A DNA stretch of 64,000 nucleotides. Origin: Symbiodinium natans (Eukaryota > Sar > Dinophyceae > Suessiales > Symbiodiniaceae). Of this stretch, positions 45,531-58,253 are shown one piece after another. The stretch spans positions 701,250-765,249 of the forward strand of contig CAJNDS010001158.1 of assembly GCA_905221605.1 (NCBI GenBank). The letters run 5' to 3'. The translations under genes were made by a program, and so were the position numbers. How positions within the stretch are numbered: the stretch's first letter is position 1; every line of letters begins with the position of its first letter. The notes beneath the pieces were generated by a model. The model ran no database searches. It worked only from the letters and a program-made list of their open reading frames with translations, and was not told where the DNA came from.

Positions 45531-46212
45531 TTAGAGTATGTAAGACCCTGCTTCCTGTGGCTGCTGTTCGCAGCGCTGTTCGCGTGCCCTCTTGGCGAGG
45601 AATGCCGTGCTCATGCTACCCAGCAGCTGGACATAGCCTCTTGACCCAACGTTTGGGCTTCAACCCTAAATCCTAAACCCTAAACCCTAAACCCTAAACT
45701 CTAAACCCCAAACCCCAAACCCTAAACCCTAAACCCTAACCCTAAACCCTAAACCCTTGGTTTGGATCGCAATGCCACCTCGGATCACATCTTGTCAGAA
45801 CCTTCCTCCTGGGTTGTCGTGTCGTTTACACTGTCAGTGCTTGGACTTTGGAAGCCCTAAACCCTAAACCCTAAACCCTAAACCCTAAACCCTAAACCCC
45901 AAACCCTAAACCCTAAACCCTGCATCTCACCCAGGGGTTCCCAACACCGTGTACGAATTGTGTCAGTTGCACGCTGCCAGCTTAAGGTTCTCGCCAACTT
46001 GGTGGAAAGCAACGCCGGAAATGAAACGAAGGCACGCCGATGTAAAACCTTAAACCCTAAACCCTAAACCCTAAACCCTAAACCCTAAACCCTAAACCCT
46101 AAACCCTAAGGTGTTCTTAAGTGTTCTGAGAGTTGGATCAGGGGATATGTGGGAGCTTCGGCTAGGCATTCGGTGGCGATGGCTTTGAGTATCCTCTTGC
46201 GTGCTATCCCAG

Positions 46213-46340
46213 CACCCTAAACCCTAAACCCTAAACCCTAAAACCCTAAACCCTAAATCCTAGCCCCTAAACCCTAAACCCTACACCCCAAACCCTAAAC
46301 CCTAAACCCTAAACCCTAAACCCTAAACCCTAAACCCTCA
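46213..46340 (-). repeat. CCCTAAA array, partly degenerate
   Basis: About 18 units in two blocks split by a TCCTAGCCCC stretch. Confidence 0.92.
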
Positions 46341-48005
46341 ACCCAAGCTTAACTACAGAGATCATCCTGAAGCCTGAGGCTGAAATCCTCAGGGCTCAAT
46401 AAACCAAAACCTCCTGAAGACAACTGCCGCAGGATCGGAGTCCATGCTCTAATCCCTCCCCTAATATTAAATACCCCTATTTTAGATATATATATATATA
46501 TATATAGAGTATATGGCGGGGGGGGGGGGGGTTTAATATTAGGGGGTAGGGGGGGATTTAATATTAGGGGGAGGGGCTTACGTGCATACTTAGAACTTTG
46601 GTGCCTGGCTTCGGCCCCGCCAGCTCCGGAAACCCAGCTTTGCGCTGCATGAACTTGCATCGTCAAGTGAGCGTCTCCTTAATCTTTGTCCTTCAACGTC
46701 GCAGAGGTGGACACAAAGTGGCGAAAAGTCTGCGAAATCCGTGCCTAAGCGCGATTGCTTTCGAGTTGTCAGCTGATTGCAGGTCTCTGTGCCAAGGGAG
46801 TCCCAGCTTCAATTGCGCGCAGGATCTTTCAGTGAAGCACCCTGAAACGTAGGGCTTTGGGTTCTTGCGCTACTTCGCTCTGTGAGTTTTGAGAAGCAAG
46901 ATGTCAGGCTGTGAACTTTGGTTGCCAGTTTCTCCAAGTTTCGTTTAGCTTCCGCACAAAACTTGCTGAGGTAATGCCGTGGAAGAAGATCTGCTGATAC
47001 AGACACTCGGGCGATAGAGAGCGACATAGTCTGGCTGCACTCAGAGCAAGTCGTCCTGGCTTTGAAATCCAGAGTCGGGCAGTCTGACGCACTATACTGT
47101 ATGACGTAAGGCAGTGGACACGTAAGGCAGTGGACACACTAAGACAGTCTGGACTGCATTGAGAGATCTTGAGCAGAGACCCTGTGAACATGGAAAGGCT
47201 ATGAAGACATGTCCACCTAGTGCGGTTGATGCCCTGGAGAGAAGGAGCCATCTTGCCGTGCAGGTTGCAAAGGGTACGAGGCTTTCACTTATAGAACCCT
47301 AAACTTAAACCCTGAACCCTAAACCCTAAATCATCGTGTTTTTCATAGAGAAGCCTGTCGGCTTGCTAAGGAAACCCTTGGCTGAGGGCTTTCCATCGGT
47401 GCAATCAAGTGCCATGGAGAATGCCGTCGCGGTGATCAAGGACAGCACACAGGGATCCAGCCCTAGATAAGACTGGCTCAGGAGCAAGAGGGACGAAGTG
47501 TTGGGAAGAGAGCGGGCAAGTGTCAAGTCTGAGGCCAAGTTTTGACCCCACTCATGGTGTAGGACAAAGACTTCATGCCTGACAGCGCCACTTGCTCGGC
47601 ATGGCATGACATGGAAGGAAGGTGGTTGAGATGTGGAAGTCGGCTAAAGAGGAGGTTCCAGTAGCCAAGGATGAGGTAAGCACGCGATGTAGTTCTACAA
47701 GCATGAGATGCCACATGCACGTGTATCAGCTACCCTTGGGCCTCAAGGGCATCGGCATGTTCAACTTTTCGTGGGTAAACCTAAGCAGAGGGCCCTCATA
47801 TTCTGGCCAACAGAAGCCATGTTTTGGTAGTTTGCGAACCACGCCATGCGTGCACAGTGTGGCAAGCATGCCTGACCATATACAGTTCTATGAACGCCCG
47901 CACTGCAGCTTGTCCACCCTACACTACCTCTTAGGCACGCCATCCGACAAGCAAAAAAATTTTCCGTGTGCCATTCCTGCGCAAATGTGTGGATTGGACT
48001 TAAAA

Positions 48006-48108
48006 CTTACTTCGCCTTTAGTTGAACTTTAAACTTCTTGGGTTTCCTTATTTAGTAGGAACAATAAACGTTTAACCTTGTTTTCCCCTTTGTTATTGGA
48101 GAAGTAAG
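48006..48108. mobile_element. Family C element, both ends present
   Basis: Left end CTTACTTC, right end GGAGAAGTAAG; the interior matches 11354 and 16083. Confidence 0.72.
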
Positions 48109-51100
48109 AAAAGGAGTCCAGAGTCCTAGCGAAATTGTTAGCGAAGGCGAAGGCAGCAGGCTCCGGGGCATGAGTTCCGAAGGCAGGGGAATGGGAATGG
48201 CATCGGGTTTAGGGTTTAGGGTTTAGGGTTTAGGGTTTAGGGTTTAGGGTTTAGGGTTTAGGGTTCGGACTTAGAGAGCCGCCGTACAACCGAACATGTT
48301 CACACGTCATGTCTATGTGCCTGTTAGAAAGCTGAAGACCAAGGTCACAAACGAGATCGTTGCGGACCAGCTCTTGCGAGCGAAGGCAATTCTTTCATGT
48401 TAGGGCCGCAGCAGCGATATTGGGTTTAGGGTTTAGGGTTTCGGGTTTCAGGTTTAGGGTTTAGGGTTTAGGGTTCCCGACGGCTGCCAGATGATTCTCG
48501 TCCAGTCCTGTTAATCCGACGCCCATAGCCCATAGCCACCTCACATCAAGTCGCCCTACGACAAAGCACTAAAAAACCCTAAACCCTAAACTAGCACATA
48601 AGATCGCCAGGTGCGCAGCCGCGGTGACGTGCAACCGCCCGGCTCCGTGATGAGCAGCGGCACGGAGGCTCCTACTACGGGTGTAGCGCTTTTGGATCTG
48701 TCAAAGGGTTTAGGGTTTACGGGTTAGGAGAAAGGCAAGAAGGCCCTGCTTTCAGGTGTTACCGGCAGCGTCCTCAGTCCGTGCTCAATAAGGATTTAGG
48801 GTTTATGGTTTAGGGTTAATGGAGGTTCAAATCTGGGTGTGCGGCTAAAGGTCCTGTGGAATCCGATGCCGCTCTTGGATCTTGTAGGGTTCAGGGTCTA
48901 GGGTTTAGGGTTTAGGGTTTAGGGAAGAGAGTGGAAAAGTAAGATTGTTTGCAGTATGGAGCTTGAATCCTTTGTTTGCAGGGCCCGAGGTTTACATATG
49001 CAACGTGCAGTCTGATGCTGCTACGAGGGGTGTCTTGTCCCTAAACCTTAAACCCTAACCCATAAACGAGGCCCGAAACCCTAACAGCTGATGCTGCCTT
49101 TCTTGAAGCTACCGACCAGATTGACTGAGTGCAGGCCGTGCAGATGGCGGCCGCAGCCATGAACCCAGGAAGGGTTGCCTGGGGGGGGGGGGGGGGTTTA
49201 GGGTTTTGGGTTTTGGGTTGCGGTCCTCTTTTTTACAACTTGCCCAAGCTTCGCTGAAAGCAGCGATGTTGTCCCTTAAGGTGCGGTTGGTGGGGGGGGG
49301 GGGCAAGGTTTCACGAAGGCACCCTAGCATATTGACGTTTCCTCTCTGTTTTGCGCGTAGTCACACATGTACGTATGTGAGGCTCAAGGCTCACATGCCC
49401 AAAGCTGGAAACGTCCCGCAAGTTGTAGTGCGCATTGCATGAAGACCGAAGCTCCAGCTGCATACGGCCTTTTGTTTGCCAGATGACCCTTTGTGTCTTG
49501 CGTGTAACTTGCATGTCCAGCGGCTTCGATTTGTGTGCAGCTTTGGGCAAATATCTCGATCATCTAGCAGGCCCCACTCCTCAAGCAGATATTCAGATGG
49601 CTTCTACTCTGCAGTCACTCTTGCTACAGAAAGGCCCCAGCCTCAAGCACAAACCATCAGGGTGACCTGATGCAAGGCCCGAGGAGCGACCCTCACTTTG
49701 CATCGGCTTGTCTAGACTGTCTCGTTAACACACGCAAGCCCACGCCCCAAACCGTGACTACCACTGATCATCCCAGTAATTTTTCTTGAACCTTCGCAGG
49801 AAGCTTGGGGCACCCAGAACTGTGTCCACGGCCATGCATCTACTTCCGCTCCTACAGCTGCAAATCGTTAGGGCCCGTGGCGGTCTGGGAATTTCACATT
49901 CTTTTGCTAGTCCAGGCCTTTCTTATCCTGCCCATACAAAGGGACCACCATCCTAAGCCCGTACTACACCCATGGCAGCCCTGGTCAGCGCCAAACAGCA
50001 GACATCCGCTGATGCGCGCGAGATGCTGGGATTGTTCTTCCGTCACCAGCTCAAAAAAATTATATATATATATGGCTAGACTTCAGGGTTTAGGGTTTAG
50101 GGTTCAGGGTTTAGGGTTTAGGATTTAGGGTTTGCTTACTGCGGGCTCAAAGTGCAGGCACCCTGACCTGGAAGGCCTAAACCCTGAACTTTCCTTGCAA
50201 CCTAGGTGCACCTATGAGGCTGAGGATGGTACTGAAGGGTTTAGGGTTTAGGGTTTGGGGTTTGGGGTTTGGGGGTTAGGGTTTAGGGCTTTACCACATC
50301 TTGGGAAGTACTGGTAGTGCCACAGATGCATTTTGTCACACGCTCAGCAAGCAGTCCAGCAGTCGTGTCCATGTCGCACATTGGGCCCCTGCATGTCCTG
50401 CAGGTTGTTTAGGGTTTAGGGACCCTAAACCCTAAACCCTAAACCCTAAACCCTAAACCCTAAACACTAAACCCTAAACCCTAAACCCTAAACCCTGCAA
50501 GCAGGGGTGAATCGGCTACATCCTCCCTTGAACTGCAGAAAGAAGCGTTCAGCTTGTAGAAGCCTTGTCCATGCTGCAACGCAGTTTCCAAGGTTCTGGA
50601 AGTTGCGCCTCAGGCGCCAAGTGCGGCTTCTGTCACATGCCTCATTCCAGGCGGGGGCCATGCTTGTGTGAGGTAACGACGAGGTGCACAGTAGTTAGCA
50701 TTTAAGAGGGTTCGATTGGGTTTAGGGTGAAGCCGAACGGTATGATTCAGCCTTTTTCAGCAGCTACTTTGGGCAGGTGGCTACCCATGAAATCGCATGG
50801 CCGAGAGGGGTCCGTGAACCAGAGTTTTCCCATGTTGCTTCTCAATGTATTCGACAAACAGCCTTGGCTTGAGACATGTGGGGTCACAAGGAAACTATCG
50901 TTTAGCAACTTGGACGATGCCATTCGATGCGCGAGAGGCGGCGCGAAAACGACAAACTCTCGGAAGAAGCTGGGAAAGAACCCGGGGCAACTCGATTGGG
51001 GAAAGTGCAAGAATATCACGGAGGAGAAATTCGACGCTCCTCGAGCGAAGCTAAGTGTCCTCATCGTTCACTGCAGTTGCCATGGTATTTTCGTGCCTTG

Positions 51101-51860
51101 CCCTGGCGCTGAGCATGCTCTTGGTGCTTCGACAGGGAGTTAGATGTCGCAGAAATGATTCCAACAGGCACACTTGCAGAACCAGGGCTCTTTGCAGTAC
51201 AGGCGTCGGAACCATGCTTTCCCCATGTGACTGGTCGTCCAACTGCAAGAAGTAGGGAAGTTACAGGGGATAACTACGGGGGGGGAGGAGTCACCTAGCC
51301 GAGTCAATCAGTAATAAGAGGTCATCTGGTAGATGCAGACGACCTGTAAGCCGGCATGGTGAGTTGAGGTAGAACGAGGCGCTCCCTGTCATTCCAGATA
51401 TGCAAATCTGCTTGCGCAGAATGCAGCCTGCCAGCAGGCGCTTCTTGCACAAGAGTTGTACTTCCCAATTCCGGCCGCAGGCGCCCGCTCAGACTGGACA
51501 AGCGCCACAGCTGCTGGTTTACAATATGGAGCTGCGCCTGTGGTAGACGGGCTCACGCTTTACCAAAATTGGGTAAGGTGCTTGGTGCACTATTGCAGAT
51601 GTAGCAGGCAGGTCCCGCGCCCCAGAGTAAGTCTGATGTGCCCCCGAACTTCAACTTGAACACAATGTTTCTGGTAGCAGCTTGAAGTTCACACGCGTAG
51701 TTCTCTAAAACCCCTATATATATATACCCGGAACAAGCCTAGGCTTTGCAGCAGCCATCGCATGAATTGCTTAGCAGCCATGACGCGTACTTGCTTTACG
51801 TTGATGTGACCCAGTGCAGCAGCACCCTGCGTGACAAAGGGCTTGGGGAGTTGGCATAAA

Positions 51861-51947
51861 CCTAGTAGTAGAGTAGGTAACCTTTAACCTTTTTGGGGAA
51901 ATATAACCCCCTTGTCATCCCAAAGGTTAACCTTAAATTCCCCCAGG
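51861..51947. mobile_element. Family B palindromic element
   Basis: Third copy, with some centre changes. Followed by TTACTGGA and then directly by a CCCTAAA array. Confidence 0.7.
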
Positions 51948-52228
51948 TTACTGGACCCTAAACCCTAAACCCTAAACCCTAAACCCTAAACCCTAAACCC
52001 TAAACCCTAAACTTAGAGGCTTTCGGACCGGCTCTGTTTTGGTTCAGCACTCGGCCTGCAGCTGCTGCCTCCAGGACTCCACAGCCCTGTAGGATGAAAA
52101 GCCTAAACCCTCCTAAACCCTAAACCCTAAACCCTAAACCCTGGTTTTTTTGCTACCAAGGAGAGAGCTTGCGCCGAATGCGTTTCAAGCAGGTGCTCAA
52201 GGTGCATGCTCCTCTTCTCACGGGCCTG

Positions 52229-52338
52229 CCTTGTGGACGAAATGAACCCTAAAATGGGGTTATATACCCTATACTACTAGAATTCCTATTAAGGTATATG
52301 GACCATAAACCCTTTTGGGGTTCGTTTGGTCCCTAAGG
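52229..52338. mobile_element. Family A element
   Basis: Left end CCTTGTGGACGAAATGAACC, right end GGTCCCTAAGG. First of four copies within 1.2 kb. Confidence 0.75.
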
Positions 52339-52625
52339 GGGGGTTCCCGAGCATGCCGCAGAAGTTCTCACCCTGACGGCAGCGGTGTTCAACATGTGAA
52401 GGAGCCCTGAACCGTAAGCCCTGATCCATGAAACGGTGGCAGCGTGCACTGCAGAGGTGCCTGCGGGCTGGGTGTCGATATTTTTCGTTCTGCACGCGCT
52501 GTACTTAAGTAGCTGCGGTTGTGTGACATCCGCCTTCTACTGCCATGTGCCGCGCAACCCCAAGCGCCCTTCACCTTCAAATTCCCCAAAGCAGGGTGGA
52601 CCAACGCACCTTCGAATTCTCCAAG

Positions 52626-52735
52626 CCATGGGGACGAAATGAACCCTAAAATGGCATTACATACCCTATACTACTAGAATTCCTTTTAAGGTATATGGAC
52701 CATAAACCCTTTTAGGGATCTTTTGGTCCCTAAGG
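52626..52735. mobile_element. Family A element
   Basis: Left end CCATGGGGACGAAATGAACC, right end TTTTGGTCCCTAAGG. Closely similar to the copy at 52229, including a right end in CCCTAAGG rather than CCCCAAGG. Confidence 0.75.
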
Positions 52736-52845
52736 ACTGTTGCGTTCACGGTTTGCCCGGTCTGCCAACTTCTGCGTGATGCCAGGGCCTCGCCCCCATC
52801 ATCCGTGCAAAGATCATGCGCGCGCCTGAGAGATCCAGCAGCCAA

Positions 52846-52955
52846 CCTTGGGGACGAAATGAACCCTAAAAGGGTTTATGGTTCATATACCTGAATAGGA
52901 ATGATAGTAGTACTGGGTATATGACCCCAATTTTGGGTTCATTTGGTCCCCAAGG
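52846..52955. mobile_element. Family A element
   Basis: Perfect ends CCTTGGGG and CCCCAAGG; 2-bp duplication AA (52844-52845 and 52956-52957). The preceding base is C. Confidence 0.8.
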
Positions 52956-53315
52956 AAGGTTTCTTTTGCTAGGTTTTTCCAGGCCGCAGGAGGGTGGCGC
53001 TTGATTGGGCCTTTCTCGCAGAGCTGAGTGCGCCCGTCGGACTCCAACCCTCAAAGAAAACGGTGGCGTTGATCTCCACTGGTAAACATGGCACAACATC
53101 AGGGCTTCAAAGAAACGTTTAGGGTTTAGGGTTTAGGGTTTAGGGTTTAGGGTTTAGGGTTTAGGGTTGCCTTTCCATTTTGCAGCCCAGGGCGATTGCA
53201 GTCCCGTCTGTGGTGTTGGGCGCTTTGTGCGAATCCCCACCAGAGGAAGGTGAGGAAGGCAGGGCCCTAAACCCTAAACCCTAAACCCTAAACAGATTAT
53301 CTGAAGCATCATGTA

Positions 53316-53425
53316 CCTTGGGGACGAAATGAACCCTAAAAGGGTCTATGGTTCATATACCTGAATAAGAATTATAGTAGTACTGGGTATATGACCCCAA
53401 TTTAGGGTTCATTTGGTCCCCAAGG
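53316..53425. mobile_element. Family A element with intron-compatible borders
   Basis: Perfect ends; duplication TA; preceding base G, so it has the same GTAC border as BRF1 intron 3 and could be spliced GT-AG. No coding exon is recognised beside it. Confidence 0.8.
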
Positions 53426-53557
53426 TAAGTACTCGTCCGGGCCTACGGGTAAATTGGGAAAACTTGAGCTTGTGCGCGTTGGCCTTTGCTGCTTGGGTGA
53501 ATTCAGGGACTGTTAATTGCTAGACTTATTTTTCAAGAATAACCTCTTTTCTTTTTT

Positions 53558-53559
<2 letters not shown>

Positions 53560-53589
<30 letters not shown>

Positions 53590-53907
53590 GGGGGGGGGGG
53601 GGGGGGGTGGGGGGGGGGGGGGGGGGGGGGGTGGGGGGGGGGGGGGGGGGGGCGGGGGGGTGGGTGGGTGGGGGGGGTGGTTGGGGGGGTCGCGGGGGGC
53701 GGGCGGGGGGGGGGGGGGTGGGTGTGTTGGGGGGGGGGGGGGGGGGGGGGTGGGGGGGGGGGGGGGGGGGGGGCGGGGGGGGGGGGGGGGGGGGTGGGGG
53801 GGGGGGGGGGGGGTGGGGTGGGGGGGGGGGGGGGTGGGGGGGGGGGGGGGGGGAGGGGGGGGGGGGGGGGGGGGGGGTGGGGGGGGGGGGGGGGGGGGTG
53901 GGGGGGT

Positions 53908-53965
<58 letters not shown>

Positions 53966-54078
53966 GGGGGGGGGGGGGGGGGCCCGGGGGGGGGCCGGGG
54001 CTGGGGGGGGGGGGGGTGAGGGCTGGGGCGGGGGGGGGGGGCCCGGGGCGGGGGGGGGTGGGCCGGGGCGGGGGGGGT
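53560..54078. repeat. 519-bp nearly pure G tract
   Basis: G runs broken by single T, C or occasional A bases, becoming richer in C near the right end (GGGGCCGGGGCTGG). Expected to form G-quadruplexes. May be a real satellite or a sequencing/assembly artefact. Confidence 0.9.
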
Positions 54079-54720
54079 ACGGAGGGGTCCTTAAACAAAT
54101 AGCAAAATACATGGACAGTCAATAGAAACTCAAGATTCAGATGCCCGTCTGCTCCGTCTGTCAGGCCCGCCGCAGAGCATGGTGGGCCACAAAGCGCCCA
54201 ACAACGAAGTTGTGGCAGGCGCTTTTCTGTTTCGCGGCCGAGCCGTACACGCATTGAGGGTTTCGAAATGGAGATGCTGGAGTGCAGAGTGTGGAGTTAG
54301 GGTTTAGGTTTTAGGGTTTAGGGTTTAGGGTTTAGGGTTTAGGGTTGGACAGGCCAGATCTTGAGGTTATTTCAGGAGCGAGGCTGGAGTAAGACAGTCC
54401 TGAACCACGGCTACACTGCAGGCGCGCAGGCTGCACGCCTCGGTGGGGGAACATAGCATCAGCCCTCGTCAAAAGTTGAAAGACTTCAGGGTTTGGAGTT
54501 AGGGGGACCTAGGGGGATGGTCACCCCCTTGTTGTTCGCCTGTGTGTGTACCGGAAGCGCCAGTGTGAGCATGTGAACGCACCATCCCTTCTTGCGTTCC
54601 CACAGGGTTTAGTTTAGGGTTTAGGACTTAAGGTTTTTCACAGGAGACCTGGGGCAAAAAAGATTTTTCACAGACATTGTCGGCAAGCTCGGATGGAGGC
54701 AAAGAAAGTTTAAGGTTTTT

Positions 54721-54814
54721 ACTTTGTCATAGTTGGGCAACATTTTACATTGTTAAGGGTACTTAAACCCAATTTCGAATACACATTCAAGTTTTTAGTA
54801 TTATCCCAACCATG
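54721..54814. mobile_element. Family I element
   Basis: Matches 42877-42970 over its length, with the same arms and the same GGGTACTTAAACCC centre. Confidence 0.7.
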
Positions 54815-56896
54815 AACGAGTTTAGGGACTGGGGTTTAGGGATCAGCGGCCTTCGATGAACACAGCAACCAACCCCTGCTCCGATTTGCTGTCGTGATAC
54901 TTAGGCCAACGCAAGGATTTTAGGGGGCTTATTTAGGGCTTACGATCCGAGCTGGGACCGTTGCAAAGCCGAGAAGAGTCCCACGCCACAGATGGCCATT
55001 GCTTTCCGACCGAATCGGCGCAACGCCTGGTCCGCACCTCAGGGCTTCAGGTCTGCCATTTTTCTTCTTTTGGGGATCCCTTGTTAGACCCGAGACCCTA
55101 AGCCCTAAACCCCAAACAGGACACCCCCAAGACTCGACTCACCTTGTGGGGAAGTCTGCTGAGGCTTTCATCCTTTCTCAGCAGATCTGCTGTTGCAACC
55201 CTAATGCGCATCTCTTCTAATTTTTTTTGGCCTCCCTCGGGCAGACATCCGATATCCACCATGTACCGGCAAAAGGCAGTCGTTCATGAAGCGATTTCCC
55301 ATGATCGGTACATTTCTCTCGATTGCTCACAGCCTCCATCCGTAGAGAACCTCTCCAAGCACTGAGGCGCCAACACTGCCGCCAAGCACCATGGACAGAC
55401 TGGACCAGATGAGGCACACAAGGGAACCCTAAACCCTAAACCCTAAACCCTAAACCCCTGCCTTACAAGCCTTGGTATTCGGGCGCGAGTATTTCCCGGG
55501 GGCCAACTGCACGGGTCTGATGCACGCTGCCGCATTTGAGGTGGCGTCAAAACCTTTCTCCTCCGAGACCACGGGGGATGGAGTTCTGGGGGTTCTTTGG
55601 TTTTTGGGTGTGTGTATTTCTTTGTTTGAGCACTTGGGATACTCAGTACTCCGTTCTCCCCCACATGGTCCCTTTTTACGCTAACTTTAAAAGCCCTCGA
55701 ACTTGAATGAACAGTATGGCCGGTATTAGTCCCTGCAACGTGGCCTGAGTGTCAGCTAGGCGGGTGGCAAAAAAAACTAAACCCTAAACCGGTGGGGCAT
55801 CCTTGGGTTCAACAGGACCGTTCCTGCGATGCTGTAGTTTTGCTCTAGTGCTGCCACTACACCTGCGCTTCCTACCCTGTACTTGCATTCGTTGTAGTAG
55901 GCCTGTAGGGTTTAGGGTTTAGGGTTTAGGGTTTAGGGTTTAGGGATGAGTTGGAGACATAGCACTATAGCACTTGCACTGGCATTGCTGTCATGTCCTG
56001 CGATGACTATTAATTACCACTCCTCCTCTTCCTCTTGAACTCTATCCCCCCACTGCTAATCTCGGATCCCTCACAGGATTGAAGTTCAATCCTCAGGATT
56101 GAATCCCACTCCGGGGATGAATGCAAGATTCAAGATCTCAGGACCAGGTTTCCTGCAATGTCGATTCTTGGATGGGGGGCCGGAGTGAAGCTCAATCCTG
56201 CTACGACGACCACAGCGACGAGTCCCACGAAAACTACTACCATGATTACTGAGATGAGTACCTGCAGTGGGCGGGTTTCCTCACACCCGTGGTGTAAGGG
56301 TCCTCCAGGTTTACGATCTTAGGCTTTTGAAGGTTCAGGGTTTTAAGGTTTTGTTTTTTACGGGTTTTAAGGGGGTTTGTAGCCTCCGAATGCCACTCGC
56401 TGCGCCATGTGTTGATAACTGATTCTTGCCCAGTAGATGGGAATCCGGCGCGTGTCGGAGTAAATATTCGTTTTCTCGACGCGGCGCCGGATGAATAGTT
56501 TTTTCCCGAGGCGTGATGCGCTGCAGCTGCTGGAAACTCGCTCCAATCAGACGTAGATTCGGTTGTTTGTCTCTCTGAGGTGCACAGGGGTACAAAGTCC
56601 GCAACTATAAAAGTGATGTTCGGTTGATTGTGCCAACCACCTGCCGACAAGCATCAAGCTAGTCACCTTAGCTACCTTCCTACTTAGTTCCCTTCCCCAG
56701 GCAGTCCCCTAAACCCTAAGCCCTAAGCCCTAAACCCTAAACCCTAAACCTCCAAATTCACAGAAGCTCTTGCGACAGCAGTCTCAGGAAGTGCTCTCCA
56801 GCCAGCCACTGCAGCCTGACCCAGGCCTGCAAGCGAGAGGACGCACACCAGGAAAGTATTGCATTTCTCTCCTTCGATTTAGAAGAGCCACACGGT

Positions 56897-57007
56897 TTAG
56901 GGTTCAGGGTTCAGGGTTTAGGGTTTAGGGTTTAGGGTTTGGGGTTTGGGGTTTGGGGTTTCGGTTTAGGGTTTAGGGTTTGGGGTTTAGGGTTTAGGGT
57001 TTAGGGT
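56897..57007 (+). repeat. TTTAGGG/TTTGGGG mixed array
   Basis: About 15 units with a run of TTTGGGG variants in the middle. Confidence 0.9.
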
Positions 57008-57098
57008 ACGACTAATAGGGACGGAGTGGGCAAAATACATCGAAGACAGTCAAGAATCCAACGAAGATGGAGAACACAACACGCTGGCACCCACACTC

Positions 57099-57131
57099 GC
57101 TCACTCACTCACTCACCCACTCACTCACTCA
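57099..57131. repeat. (CTCA)n tetranucleotide tract
   Basis: About eight CACT tetramers with one CACC. Confidence 0.9.
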
Positions 57132-58033
57132 CGTGCTCACCTCGACTTTGTATGTGGGGTGCGTGAGAATCTATGCTTGCAGATCGGGCAGTCTGCGGAA
57201 GCACCTTTTGAGAATCTCTCAACTTTTTGGTGGATGTGGGGAGAGTCCACCCCGCGTGTCCGAACGCCCTCGGTTAGTCGATAATCCTCACCCCCCTTCT
57301 GATGGAAAGACCAGAACAAACCGTGGTGCCCCGGCCACAGCACGCATGCACACAGCGGCCTTCCTTCCGAAGGCCTTAATTGCGGGTGTCTTGGAGCTGT
57401 GCACAGTGCAAACGTATGTCACTCTGTCCCCATCAAAGAGCCCATGCGAAAAAGAGCAGTGGTAAAACAGGAGGAGAGCAAGCATCGGACGCGTCTCACA
57501 CCTTCTTCTGCATGATCTCGGAAGCAGAAACACCGAACCTCTGACTCCTCTGACCACCTTTTCCCTTGTTGCAGACTGGCGGTGAAAACCCCGAAGCAAC
57601 CTTCAGAGTAGTCATGCCCATGCCACATAAGCAGATCTTCAGGTGCGGCAGGTGCATCGGCAATCCCATCCAGTGCCAGCCGCCGCCAGTGCCTTTGGCT
57701 GAAAGCCCGTTCGGGCTTAGAGTCGCAAGCTATGCAGGCCCTAAACCCTAAACCCTAAACCCTAAACCCTAAACCTCGTTGAAAGCACCTGGGAAGTGTT
57801 CAACCCTGAGGCCCCACCCGCGAGGTCCCAGTAGGGATGGCGCGTCTGCCTTGCGCCTTGCATCTGTCGCACGTGCCAAAACCCTAAACCCTAAACCCTA
57901 AACCCTAAACCGTAAACCCTAACAAGTTTGAGTGGGGCAAAAGCTTTGGGTGTGGGGCTATCCGGGTCGTCAGGGCTGAGGAATGAAAGTTTGACATGCG
58001 GATATCTCTGTGCTTCTACCATGAACTGGGCCG

Positions 58034-58097
58034 GTTTAGGGTTTAGGGTTTAGGGTTTAGGGTTTAGGGTTTAGGGTTTAGGGTTTAGGGTTTAGGG
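58034..58097 (+). repeat. TTTAGGG array
   Basis: Nine perfect units. Confidence 0.93.
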
Positions 58098-58165
58098 CCC
58101 TAAGCATTTGAGGATTTAGGCTCAAGACCTTCACGTGGGCCCAAACCCTAAACTACACCGTAAGC

Positions 58166-58253
58166 TTGGGATGTTCACCTTTGTGCTAGCAGTCCTTACT
58201 AGGGATTCTAGTGCCCTTTTTATAAGCCCTATTAAGGACTGTTAGTATCCCAA
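58166..58253. mobile_element. Family D element, right end truncated into CCCTAAA
   Basis: Left end TTGGGATGTTCACC. The right arm stops at GTTAGTATCCCAA and runs into CCCTAAA units, missing the usual GGGGAACA segment. Confidence 0.7.

Larger units (their letters stand above)
42289..51860. other. Non-genic block
   Basis: Five CCCTAAA/TTTAGGG arrays crowd 45046-46340; others at 48205-48265, 48421-48475 and 50425-50497. Elements at 42382, 42877, 43106, 43783, 45440 and 48006. Poly-C runs at 43188-43209 and 43223-43238. A C/G-rich palindromic stretch with CTAATATTAAATACCCC and its complement at 46454-46580. Nothing recognised at 44500-45040, 46600-47300 and 47340-48000. Confidence 0.6.
51948..53559. 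other. Family A cluster
   Basis: Four family A elements at 52229, 52626, 52846 and 53316, separated by 107-360 bp, with CCCTAAA arrays at 51955-52012, 52100-52142 and 53265-53294 and TTTAGGG at 53118-53168. The spacers could be exons of an unrecognised gene. The 110-bp spacer at 52736-52845 is open in one frame (TVAFTVCPVCQLLRDA...), but no family is recognisable. Confidence 0.5.

Noticed and set aside
50727-51143. 138-codon plus-strand ORF
   Set aside because: No recognisable domain; overlapping ORFs of similar length exist in other frames.
53513-54254. ORFs of 144-242 codons rich in Gly or Pro
   Set aside because: Direct products of the G tract; no other coding sign.
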